Shown: piece by piece, positions 57,612 through 64,000 of the stretch | Layout of the letters: each line of letters begins with the position of its first letter | How positions within the stretch are numbered: position 1 is the stretch's first letter | Assembly (NCBI GenBank): GCA_045226255.1 | Contig: JBGVCG010000009.1 | Span: 1-64,000 of the forward strand | Reading direction: 5' to 3' | Length of the DNA: 64,000 nucleotides | From: UBA1181 sp045226255 | GTDB taxonomy: Bacteria > Bacteroidota > Bacteroidia > Bacteroidales > Paludibacteraceae | The notes under the pieces: generated by a model | Database searches by the model: none | What the model saw: only the letters and a program-made list of their open reading frames with translations | What the model was told of the DNA's origin: nothing | Made by a program: the position numbers and the translations under genes

Positions 57612-59441
57612 TTATTCTATGATTCTGATGCCTCCCTTGTCTGCGGAGGCTACTGTGCTGGCATATGCCTTCAATGCTTTGGATACCTCTCTGTCTCGTT
57701 GAGGCTTCCAGGCGTTTTTGCCCTTTGCGGTCTCTTCCGCTCTACGTTTCGACAGCTCCTCGTCGCTTAGGCGTACGTTGATGGTACGGTTAGGGATGTC
57801 TATGTCGATGATGTCTCCGTCGCGTACGAGACCGATGTTGCCGCCCGATGCGGCCTCGGGTGAGATGTGCCCGATGGAGAGTCCCGACGTTCCGCCCGAG
57901 AAGCGTCCGTCGGTGATCAGGGCGCACTCCTTGCCCAAGTGCATGGACTTGATGTAGGAGGTAGGGTAGAGCATCTCCTGCATGCCTGGGCCTCCCTTAG
58001 GTCCTTCGTAGGTGATGACGACCACGTCGCCGGATACCACCTTGCCGCCGAGGATGCCTTCGCAGGCGTCTTCCTGGGATTGGAAGACTTTCGCCGGACC
58101 GCTGAATTTCCAGATGCTCTCGTCCACACCGGCCGTCTTGATCACGCATCCGTCCAAGGCGATGTTGCCTTTGAGCACGCCCAATCCACCGTCTTTGGTG
58201 TAGGCGTGGTTGAGGTCACGGATACACCCGTTGGCGCGGTCCGTGTCCAAGGTGTCGAAATAGCACTCTTGGGAGCCCATCACGAGGTTGAACTGACGGG
58301 CTGGTGCACTCTTATACTTGTTGATTGCCTTATCTGTGACATTCGGAGAGGTGATGCCGTATTGGTCGATGGCCTCGCCTAAGGTGAGACCGTCCACTCG
58401 TTTCACGCTCGTGTTGACTAACCCTCCTTTGGCGAGTTCGGACATGATGGAGATGACGCCGCCGGCTCGGTTGACGTCCTCGATGTGGTATTTCTGCGTG
58501 TTAGGCGCCACCTTGCATAGGCATGGTGTCTTTCGGGATAGTTGGTCGATATCATCCATGTGGAACTGTACCCCCGCCTCGTGGGCGACGGCCAGGAGAT
58601 GGAGCACCGTGTTGGTGGAGCCTCCCATGGCGATGTCGAGCGTCATGGCATTGAGGAAGGCCTCACGGGTGGCGATGGAGAGCGGCAGTACGCTTTCGTC
58701 TCCGTCCCTATAGTATTTATAAGTGTTTTCCACGATGATCTTAGCCGCATCCACGAAGAGGTTTTCCCTGTTCTTGTGGGTCGCCACGATGCTACCGTTG
58801 CCGGGCAGGGCGAAGCCGATGGCCTCGTTGAGGCAGTTCATGGAGTTGGCGGTGAACATTCCCGAGCAGGAGCCGCAGGTAGGGCAGGAGCAGTGCTCGA
58901 TCTCCTGCAGGTCTTTGTCGGATATGGTGGTGTCCGCCGCTTTGACCATGGCGTCGATCAGGTCCAGGTGCTGGTCTTTCCAGACACCCGCCTCCATCGG
59001 ACCGCCCGATACGAAGATGGTAGGGATGTTCAGACGCATGGTGGCGAGCAGCATGCCAGGAGTTATCTTGTCGCAGTTGCTGATGCAGACGAGCGCGTCC
59101 GCCTTGTGGGCGTTGACCATGTATTCCACGCTGTCCGCGATGAGGTCCCTGGATGGTAAGGAGTAGAGCATTCCGTCGTGCCCCATGGCGATACCGTCGT
59201 CGATGGCGATCGTGTTGAACTCGGCGGCGAAGCAACCTAGCTTTTCAATCTCCGCTTTGATCTTCTGTCCAATCTCATGAAGGTGGACATGTCCTGGTAC
59301 AAATTGTGTGAAGGAATTCGCGATGGCGATGATAGGCTTTCCTATCTGATCCTCCTTCATTCCATTCGCCCGCCATAAGGCTCTCGCTCCTGCCATTCTC
59401 CTGCCGAGGGTGCAGACTGTGCTTCTTAACTCGTGTTTCAT
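57612..59441 (-). CDS. ilvD: Dihydroxy-acid dehydratase
   Basis: The 609 residues have the Fe-S cysteine motifs SNCDKITPGM and CPTCGSCSGMFTANSMNCLNEA, and the C-terminal segment DGRFSGGTSGLSIGHISPEA. IlvD makes 2-oxoisovalerate and 2-oxo-3-methylvalerate in Val/Leu/Ile synthesis. It is the first structural gene of the operon, downstream of the leader peptide and attenuator. Confidence 0.97.
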   Translation of the reverse strand: MKHELRSTVCTLGRRMAGARALWRANGMKEDQIGKPIIAIANSFTQFVPGHVHLHEIGQKIKAEIEKLGCFAAEFNTIAIDDGIAMGHDGMLYSLPSRDLIADSVEYMVNAHKADALVCISNCDKITPGMLLATMRLNIPTIFVSGGPMEAGVWKDQHLDLIDAMVKAADTTISDKDLQEIEHCSCPTCGSCSGMFTANSMNCLNEAIGFALPGNGSIVATHKNRENLFVDAAKIIVENTYKYYRDGDESVLPLSIATREAFLNAMTLDIAMGGSTNTVLHLLAVAHEAGVQFHMDDIDQLSRKTPCLCKVAPNTQKYHIEDVNRAGGVISIMSELAKGGLVNTSVKRVDGLTLGEAIDQYGITSPNVTDKAINKYKSAPARQFNLVMGSQECYFDTLDTDRANGCIRDLNHAYTKDGGLGVLKGNIALDGCVIKTAGVDESIWKFSGPAKVFQSQEDACEGILGGKVVSGDVVVITYEGPKGGPGMQEMLYPTSYIKSMHLGKECALITDGRFSGGTSGLSIGHISPEAASGGNIGLVRDGDIIDIDIPNRTINVRLSDEELSKRRAEETAKGKNAWKPQRDREVSKALKAYASTVASADKGGIRIIE

Positions 59442-59456
59442 TACCGTTACTGTATA

Positions 59457-59488
59457 AAATAAAAAAACTCTTTCTGTTGAGAAAGAGT
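59457..59488 (-). terminator. Attenuator terminator of the ilv operon
   Basis: On the minus strand ACTCTTTCT and AGAAAGAGT form a 9-bp stem followed by seven T residues, 16 nt before ilvD. A competing partner GAGAAAGA at 59519-59512, directly after the leader stop, can pair with the terminator's first arm (8 bp) to form an antiterminator. Confidence 0.85.
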
Positions 59489-59522
59489 GTCAGATTTTCG
59501 CGCTTAACATGTCTTTCTCCTG

Positions 59523-59588
59523 CTAACATCGGCACACGACCAACGCCAGAATAGAGATAATAATATTAATGCGAATCGTTCTCATCAT
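59523..59588 (-). CDS. ilv leader peptide
   Basis: This 21-codon frame (ATG 59586-59588 to TAG 59523-59525) encodes six Ile, two Leu and two Val (core INIIISILALVV), exactly the amino acids made by the downstream operon. It ends 4 nt before the antiterminator arm, so a ribosome at the stop codon would mask it, while one stalled at Ile codons would not. The ATG lies only 9 nt after the -7 element, so the mRNA is almost leaderless. Confidence 0.8.
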   Translation of the reverse strand: MMRTIRINIIISILALVVCRC

Positions 59589-59597
59589 TTTTTTTCG

Positions 59598-59605
59598 CAA
59601 AGTTA
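59598..59605 (-). promoter_or_regulatory. ilv operon promoter -7 element
   Basis: Minus-strand TAACTTTG, a perfect TAnnTTTG match. A TTG at 59631-59629 is 23 nt upstream, a possible -33 box. Confidence 0.65.
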
Positions 59606-59764
59606 TAAAACTTTTTCGATAAGAAAAGCAACTCTTTGCAATTAAGAATTATATTTGTATTGGATTTTGGCCGTTAGAATGTCAAATGTGGGTTTGGCTT
59701 ACAAACTTAGTTTATCATCTCTTCCCCATTATCGGAACGTATTATTTATTTTAAAAGTTTTTTA

Positions 59765-60070
59765 ATGAACATTTTTGTTTCAAATTTGAGTTACGCTGTT
59801 ACGGATGCGGACTTGTGTGAATTGTTTAAGGAGTATGGGGAAGTCTCTTCTGCCAAGGTTATCTTGGACAGGGAAACGCAAAAATCGAGAGGTTTCGGAT
59901 TTGTGGAGATGCCGGACGATGAAGCTGCCAAAAAAGCTATATCAGAGCTGGAGGGTGGCGAATTCGACGGAAGAACCATTCATATCAAGGAGGCTCAGCC
60001 TCGTGAGGAGAGACGTCCGGGTGGCGGTCCCCGCGGTAATTTCCGTGGTCCTCGCAGGCAATCCTTTTAG
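59765..60070 (+). CDS. RRM-domain RNA-binding protein
   Basis: This 101-residue protein is one RRM: RNP2 IFVSNLSY near the N-terminus and RNP1 RGFGFVEM at about residue 42, then a basic Gly/Arg/Pro-rich tail (RRPGGGPRGNFRGPRRQSF). Such single-RRM proteins are widespread in Bacteroidota and are thought to act on mRNA or sRNA in place of absent Hfq; that role is family knowledge, not shown here. It is monocistronic with its own strong terminator. Confidence 0.93.
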   Translation: MNIFVSNLSYAVTDADLCELFKEYGEVSSAKVILDRETQKSRGFGFVEMPDDEAAKKAISELEGGEFDGRTIHIKEAQPREERRPGGGPRGNFRGPRRQSF

Positions 60071-60079
60071 TAGAGTTAG

Positions 60080-60112
60080 AGAGGCGATGTTTTTGCATCG
60101 CCTCTTTTTTTC
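60080..60112 (+). terminator. Terminator of the RRM gene
   Basis: AGAGGCGATG and CATCGCCTCT form a perfect 10-bp stem with a short loop, followed by seven T residues. Confidence 0.9.
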
Positions 60113-60120
60113 GGGTGCCT

Positions 60121-60345
60121 ATGAAACCAGTTTTGTCATTTCTGGTATTCATTCTGATGCTTCTCCCATTTCCGGCTAAAGCTCAAGTTGCCACGCCCCT
60201 ACAAGAGGATTTTAGGGTTGTCAAGGATTCGGGTAGTGTGACGATTTCGGTAAAAGATTTGTTTCCTGACTCTGTTATTTTCCTGTTTCATTCCTTCTGT
60301 GATATTCTTATCCCTATGGTTGATTTTATGAATTACAAATATTAG
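60121..60345 (+). CDS. Short secreted protein, possibly a truncated gene
   Basis: This 74-residue frame (start ATG 60121) opens with a clear signal peptide (KPVLSFLVFILMLLPFPAKAQ) followed by only about 50 residues (RVVKDSGSVTISVKDLFP and a hydrophobic end). It follows the RRM terminator directly and has no visible promoter. It may be the surviving 5' end of a larger gene. No domain was recognised. Confidence 0.45.
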   Translation: MKPVLSFLVFILMLLPFPAKAQVATPLQEDFRVVKDSGSVTISVKDLFPDSVIFLFHSFCDILIPMVDFMNYKY

Positions 60346-60472
60346 TAAGGTTTTCAGACTTCGCGGAATTGAACTGCGAGCCGATAAGTGCCTTTTTTGT
60401 TTTTGATATGAAGAAATTTAAACCCATGAAACCTGCTGCGAATGACCATGTCGATTTTGGGCTACGCCTGCC

Positions 60473-60772
60473 TTAATTGCTGGTGTGAAAGCAAAAGATT
60501 AGCACTCGAATGGTATAGTCTAATGTTATGCCAATAAGGAAAAATAGGCATGTCAGGAACAAACTGGACAAGAGAATTGTGAGACTTTTCATGACCCGTT
60601 TGTCGTCATCCTTGTTCTTTCTATAAAAAAGAAATGTGCCTGCCACGATGATGAAAACAGGAAGAATAAGTAATAATTCAGCGTCGATTCCGCAGAAAAA
60701 CAGCCCACATTCAAACTCCACCATCAAGACTAATAGTGATAGCAATGAGTATTTGAGTGTCTCTTTGAACAT
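60473..60772 (-). CDS. Small membrane protein of unknown function
   Basis: This 99-residue protein has three hydrophobic segments (SLLSLLVLMVEFECGLFFC, ELLLILPVFIIVAGTFLFY, SLTILLSSLFLTCLFFLIGIT) and a charged loop (RKNKDDDKRVMK). No family was recognised and it is isolated between plus-strand genes. The hydrophobic composition gives it reasonable support as a gene. Confidence 0.5.
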   Translation of the reverse strand: MFKETLKYSLLSLLVLMVEFECGLFFCGIDAELLLILPVFIIVAGTFLFYRKNKDDDKRVMKSLTILLSSLFLTCLFFLIGITLDYTIRVLIFCFHTSN

Positions 60773-60927
60773 GACGCTTTAATTTTAGAAAGTTTTCCCC
60801 TTTATAGTAATAGAACAAAAATATAAAATTTCTGCGGATGGTGCGATTTCGCTAGAGGCAATACACCGATTGTTTCGTTGATGGCAACTCTGTCCTTCCA
60901 TTTTTTTTACGTCAAAATTCCTAAAAA

Positions 60928-60958
60928 TTTGTCTTGTCGGTTTGTTTTGTTATTTTTG
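60928..60958 (+). promoter_or_regulatory. Promoter of the outer-membrane cluster
   Basis: TTTG (60928-60931), 19 nt, then TATTTTTG (60951-60958): a canonical -33/-7 promoter 15 nt before the ATG at 60974. It rules out the longer reading frame starting at 60878. Confidence 0.75.
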
Positions 60959-60973
60959 TGTGCTACAAAATTT

Positions 60974-62704
60974 ATGGCAAGGAACAATTTTTTCATAGGG
61001 TTACTGTTTTCCATCTTAGCTATACCTATGCAGGCATGGGGTGAAGACTGTTTCGATCCGACGGATGAAAGGTATAATGACTTTCTCTCGGAGCGGGCGA
61101 AGGGTGTTTCCCTATATGATCGTGGCAAGTATATGGAGGCGATCCCTCATTTCGAGAAGGCGTACGAGATGTGCCAATTGGATTCCGTCCTCAATGAATA
61201 CCTCTATTTTTCCTACAAGAATTCTCTTCGTTCCATGGACGCCAACCGTATGTTCTATGGCGTGCCTGCCCGTTCCGTGGCTTTGTACGGACTGAAGCGC
61301 AACAAGCCTGTCTCTTCCATCTATGCGGAGGGTGGGGCTCTTTTTGCGGACAGCAAGACGGCTTGGGACGATTCCTATATCTATTTTGAGCGCTATCTCG
61401 TCGGCAATGGTGGTTTTGCCTCCGTGGACGTCGAAAATGAGTTGGGCTCCGTGTGCGAGCTGAATCATCATGTGGGAATTACATCTAGGACTAACCCTGT
61501 CGAGATGAAGGGTTCCAATTCGTCCTATTTTAACTTGAAGTCCAAATATGTGGGGGTCGAATACGAGGTCTCCGCGAAATTCAACGTCTCTTCCCGATGG
61601 AAAGTGATGCCTTACGGACGCGTTAGCCGTGAATCTTATGACGAGGTGCGTTTTGTCTTGGATACGGTTGCGGCATCCTCTTCCGGTGAGTATCCTTTCG
61701 GTTCGTGGAATTTCCCTTGGAATTTGACTCCGGATGATTTGCAAAGGGATGATAATCAGGGTGGTTCCGCTTCTGAAGGAGGTTCCCCTGACGAGAAAGG
61801 GCAGATTCCGCAAGGGGGTGATCCAGGGAATGGCACTTCGGGGGATAATGGAGTGGAAGATCCGGGCGGCAATAACAACTATTGGCAAAATAATGGTTCG
61901 GATTGGCAGGGCTTCGATCCCTCCAAGAACAATAACAACAATGGGGGCGGAGAGTCGCAGAGCGGTCAGAACCACGGTTACGACTATAACAATATGTATA
62001 ATAATCATAGCAATTATGTGGGTTGGTATAATCCGTGGTGGTCTTATCTGTATAATCCTTATGGTCAATATTATGGGAATTTTACTTACCCGCAATATAC
62101 GCAGCAGTTCTGGCAGAACATCTCCAATTCCACGTACAAGTATAGCCACTCTTCCACGAGACATAGCCGTATGGACTTCCTGTTGGGCTGCTTGGTGTCT
62201 TATACCTACGGTAAACACGTCGGTGCGCTCAGCGCATCTTATTTCAAGGGCGAGACGTTGAAGACGATTCAGACCAACCTCTCCTATTGTGTCTATCCGT
62301 TTGGAAATCTGAACTTCTATATTTCGCCAAAAGTTTCGTATATTTGGCGTGGTAATGATTACTATCCGATGGGTGAGCTGCCGGGAAACTGGATCGGCGA
62401 GGTCGAGGTCGGCGGCAAATTGATGAACCGTTTATGGGGTAGCCTTTCCTACCTTCATGGCAATCTTTGCGATTCCCATGAGCGTGCGAGCCATACGTTC
62501 TATTCCTTGTCTTGCGAGACAAAGTTCAGATGCTCCGCACGTTTCATTTATTTGCTGAATGCCCGTTGCGAACTGATGTTGACTTATAAGTATCTGAGGA
62601 AGGAGTCTAATCTTTTCCTTGTGGATGTGGATGGAAATGCCGGGTTGAATGTGTTTAGTCAGAATGATAATGTGATTGCTGGAGGTGTTCAATGGAATTT
62701 CTAA
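60974..62704 (+). CDS. Outer-membrane beta-barrel-like protein with TPR and Asn/Gly/Tyr-rich insert
   Basis: From ATG 60974 the protein has 576 residues: signal peptide (MARNNFFIGLLFSILAIPMQAWG), a short TPR-like helical pair (GVSLYDRGKYMEAIPHFEKAYEM), then amphipathic beta strands. A low-complexity insert from about residue 255 to 390 is rich in Asn, Gly, Tyr and Trp (YDYNNMYNNHSNYVGWYNPW is part of it), followed by more strands ending in a C-terminal Phe (GGVQWNF), typical of barrels. The insert is presumably a surface loop. It overlaps the next TPR gene by 13 bp. The family is unknown. Confidence 0.75.
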   Translation: MARNNFFIGLLFSILAIPMQAWGEDCFDPTDERYNDFLSERAKGVSLYDRGKYMEAIPHFEKAYEMCQLDSVLNEYLYFSYKNSLRSMDANRMFYGVPARSVALYGLKRNKPVSSIYAEGGALFADSKTAWDDSYIYFERYLVGNGGFASVDVENELGSVCELNHHVGITSRTNPVEMKGSNSSYFNLKSKYVGVEYEVSAKFNVSSRWKVMPYGRVSRESYDEVRFVLDTVAASSSGEYPFGSWNFPWNLTPDDLQRDDNQGGSASEGGSPDEKGQIPQGGDPGNGTSGDNGVEDPGGNNNYWQNNGSDWQGFDPSKNNNNNGGGESQSGQNHGYDYNNMYNNHSNYVGWYNPWWSYLYNPYGQYYGNFTYPQYTQQFWQNISNSTYKYSHSSTRHSRMDFLLGCLVSYTYGKHVGALSASYFKGETLKTIQTNLSYCVYPFGNLNFYISPKVSYIWRGNDYYPMGELPGNWIGEVEVGGKLMNRLWGSLSYLHGNLCDSHERASHTFYSLSCETKFRCSARFIYLLNARCELMLTYKYLRKESNLFLVDVDGNAGLNVFSQNDNVIAGGVQWNF

Positions 62705-63327
62705 GCGGAAAAATAAGTAGGATGCTGTCATCCCTCTTCGTGGCGGGATGTCTGCTCTTCGCATCCTCCTCTTTCGCCGCGGAGCCTACCCGTAGTTCCA
62801 TCTTCGCGAAGAGCTACGAGTATGAGTCCAATAAGCAATACGACCAGGCCATCGAGGTGCTGAAGGAGGTGAAGGCGGATATCTATGCGGTGAACCTCCG
62901 CTTAGGGTGGCTCTACTATTGCAAGGGAAACTATCGGGTCTCCATCATGTATTATTCCAAGGCTATACAGTTGAGACCCACCTCTTTGGAGGCGCGCTTC
63001 GGATACGTGTTGCCGGCCGCTAAGATGAAGGACTGGATCAAGGTGGGGAAGCAATATGACGCTATCCTGAAACTGGATCCAAACAACACGAAGGCGAATT
63101 ATTACCGTGGTTTGATGTATTTTAATGTGGGTGAATATGCGAAGGCTGAGCCTTATTTCGATAAGGTCGAGCATCTTTATCCATTTGATTATGATATCGT
63201 TATACTTTCCGCATGGAATTCCTATTACCTGAAAAACAAGGAGAAAGCCAAGCTCCTTTTCAATCAGGCGTTGCTGATTCAGCCTAGTAGTGCTTCCGCG
63301 GCGGAAGGTCTCTCTCTGACTAAATAA
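62692..63327 (+). CDS. TPR protein, exported
   Basis: This 211-residue protein has a signal peptide (MLSSLFVAGCLLFASSSFA) and at least four TPR units (QYDQAIEVLKEVKAD, LGWLYYCKGNYRVSIMYYSKAIQLRP, YDAILKLDPNNTKANYYRGLMYFNVGEYAKAEPYFDKV). It overlaps the barrel gene by 13 bp, so translation is coupled. It probably acts as a periplasmic partner of that protein. Confidence 0.8.
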   Translation: MEFLSGKISRMLSSLFVAGCLLFASSSFAAEPTRSSIFAKSYEYESNKQYDQAIEVLKEVKADIYAVNLRLGWLYYCKGNYRVSIMYYSKAIQLRPTSLEARFGYVLPAAKMKDWIKVGKQYDAILKLDPNNTKANYYRGLMYFNVGEYAKAEPYFDKVEHLYPFDYDIVILSAWNSYYLKNKEKAKLLFNQALLIQPSSASAAEGLSLTK

Positions 63328-63395
63328 ATCCGACCCTTGCTCTTTGTTGTGTCGGTTTGATGTGCTTTTATGTTTAATTAATGTGTGTATAGGAA

Positions 63396-64000
63396 ATGAA
63401 TCGTTTCGCAATTTTTACATTTAGTTTGGCAATGTTGGTTGTGCCTTGCTCCTGTGGCGATGATGATAGTGAAAATGAGTCGGAAAACCGCCGTGAGGTG
63501 GAGAATGACAATTCGAAAGGTGAAGGTGGTGGAGAACAACAGGGAGATAAGGATGAAAAGGAACAGCATAAAGCGGATGTGTATGAGTGCGTGATCAAAC
63601 CGTTAAATAGGACCTTGTATTTCGCTGGAGAGGATGAATTGTATGTCTATATGCAGTCCAACCGTTCCTTGGGAAGTCTGAAGATCTATGCGGAGGATGA
63701 AGCGGGGAATGCGATTGATGTGCAGAGAGAGTCGTTCCATGATTTTGTCCGTGTACACACGCCGGATGTGGTCGGTGATCTCAGATTGATCGTGGCGGAT
63801 GCGGATGGCTCTAATCCTCAGAAAATCACTTTCCGTAATTTGAATTGGGACGATTGTCGGATGATACGTGTGGATATAGATAACCCTTTCATTGATTTGC
63901 TGAACGGAAAGACCTTGTCGAGGGAAGAGGCCCAGTCGGGATCGGCTTGGCTGATGCTGGATGAGGAGAAGGGACTTGTTGGTGCGAATGGGGTCAGTGT
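63396..64000 (+). CDS. Probable surface lipoprotein (3' end outside window)
   Basis: The partial frame of 201 codons starts at ATG 63396 (MNRFAIFTFSLAMLVVPCSCGDDD). A hydrophobic leader ends at Cys followed by acidic residues, as in Bacteroidota lipoproteins with an export signal. A low-complexity Glu/Gly/Lys/Asn stretch (residues 25-60) and a beta-rich region (FAGEDELYVYMQSNRSLGSL) follow. It is probably the third gene of the barrel-TPR cluster; the rest lies outside the window. Confidence 0.7.
   Translation, partial: MNRFAIFTFSLAMLVVPCSCGDDDSENESENRREVENDNSKGEGGGEQQGDKDEKEQHKADVYECVIKPLNRTLYFAGEDELYVYMQSNRSLGSLKIYAEDEAGNAIDVQRESFHDFVRVHTPDVVGDLRLIVADADGSNPQKITFRNLNWDDCRMIRVDIDNPFIDLLNGKTLSREEAQSGSAWLMLDEEKGLVGANGVS

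Noticed and set aside
61112..62218. 368-codon minus-strand frame opposite the barrel gene
   Set aside because: Ile/His-rich antisense reading of the Asn/Tyr-rich insert; the plus-strand gene has a canonical promoter and signal peptide.

Overview
The window is chromosomal DNA of a Bacteroidota bacterium, most likely Bacteroidales, of roughly balanced base composition. The evidence is the repeated -7 promoter element TAnnTTTG (twice with a TTTG box 19 nt upstream), A/T-rich translation starts instead of Shine-Dalgarno sites, Bacteroidota-restricted families (DUF4924, a double-hotdog acyl-ACP thioesterase, an OmpA with a coiled-coil linker), Kdo activation (Gram-negative envelope) and several very large secreted proteins with C-terminal domains like those exported by the type IX secretion system (T9SS). 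No rRNA, tRNA, IS element, integrase or CRISPR array was seen. The species cannot be named from the sequence.

Layout. 1-6018: an open minus-strand frame of 2006 codons, a giant secreted Ig-like protein whose C-terminus lies outside the window. 6.4-7.0 kb: rplU-rpmA with a structured leader and a terminator. 7.1-11.9 kb (minus): pepD, a PspC-like gene, uvrB and a membrane J-domain protein. 12.4-15.0 kb (plus): recG and a companion. 15.2-18.3 kb (minus): ompA and rpsA, preceded by a likely 6S RNA with its own promoter and terminator (about 18574-18765). 18.9-23.8 kb: an RsmI-like methyltransferase, a histidine phosphatase, yceD-rpmF, and frr-rsgA-histidine kinase. 24.1-35.1 kb is accessory surface and secretion DNA: an expansin (DPBB plus CBM63-like), an A/T-rich parallel beta-helix protein directly upstream of it, and a 2272-residue protein made of four in-frame copies of a leucine-rich-repeat plus CTD-like unit. 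35.1-37.0 kb: an AlkD-like glycosylase and an unknown secreted protein. 37.1-37.3 kb: a candidate small RNA.

37.5-45.0 kb (plus): kdsB, an M16 homologue without its zinc motif, a stand-alone alanyl-tRNA editing protein, and a tightly coupled four-gene operon: PqqD-like protein, ATP-grasp enzyme, fold-III PLP decarboxylase, and a fusion of a urea-transporter-like membrane domain with an M23 peptidase. No known pathway with this set is recognised here, and it is the strongest candidate for an undescribed system. 45-49.3 kb holds small conserved and lineage-specific genes (four-helix-bundle, HlyIII/PAQR, DUF4924, WG-like, S4). 49.3-54.5 kb (minus): mutL, a small tail-anchored protein, mlaFE-type lipid transport and a DUF1846 protein. 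54.6-59.6 kb (minus): ilvD-ilvB-ilvN plus an acyl-ACP thioesterase, controlled by a nearly leaderless Ile/Leu/Val-rich leader peptide and a terminator/antiterminator attenuator. 59.8 kb to the end: an RRM RNA-binding protein, two small orphan genes, and an outer-membrane cluster (barrel with an Asn/Gly/Tyr-rich loop, TPR protein, partial lipoprotein).

The housekeeping genes have their usual functions in ribosome biogenesis and repair. The lineage-specific content concerns the cell surface and one unexplained small-molecule or cell-wall operon.
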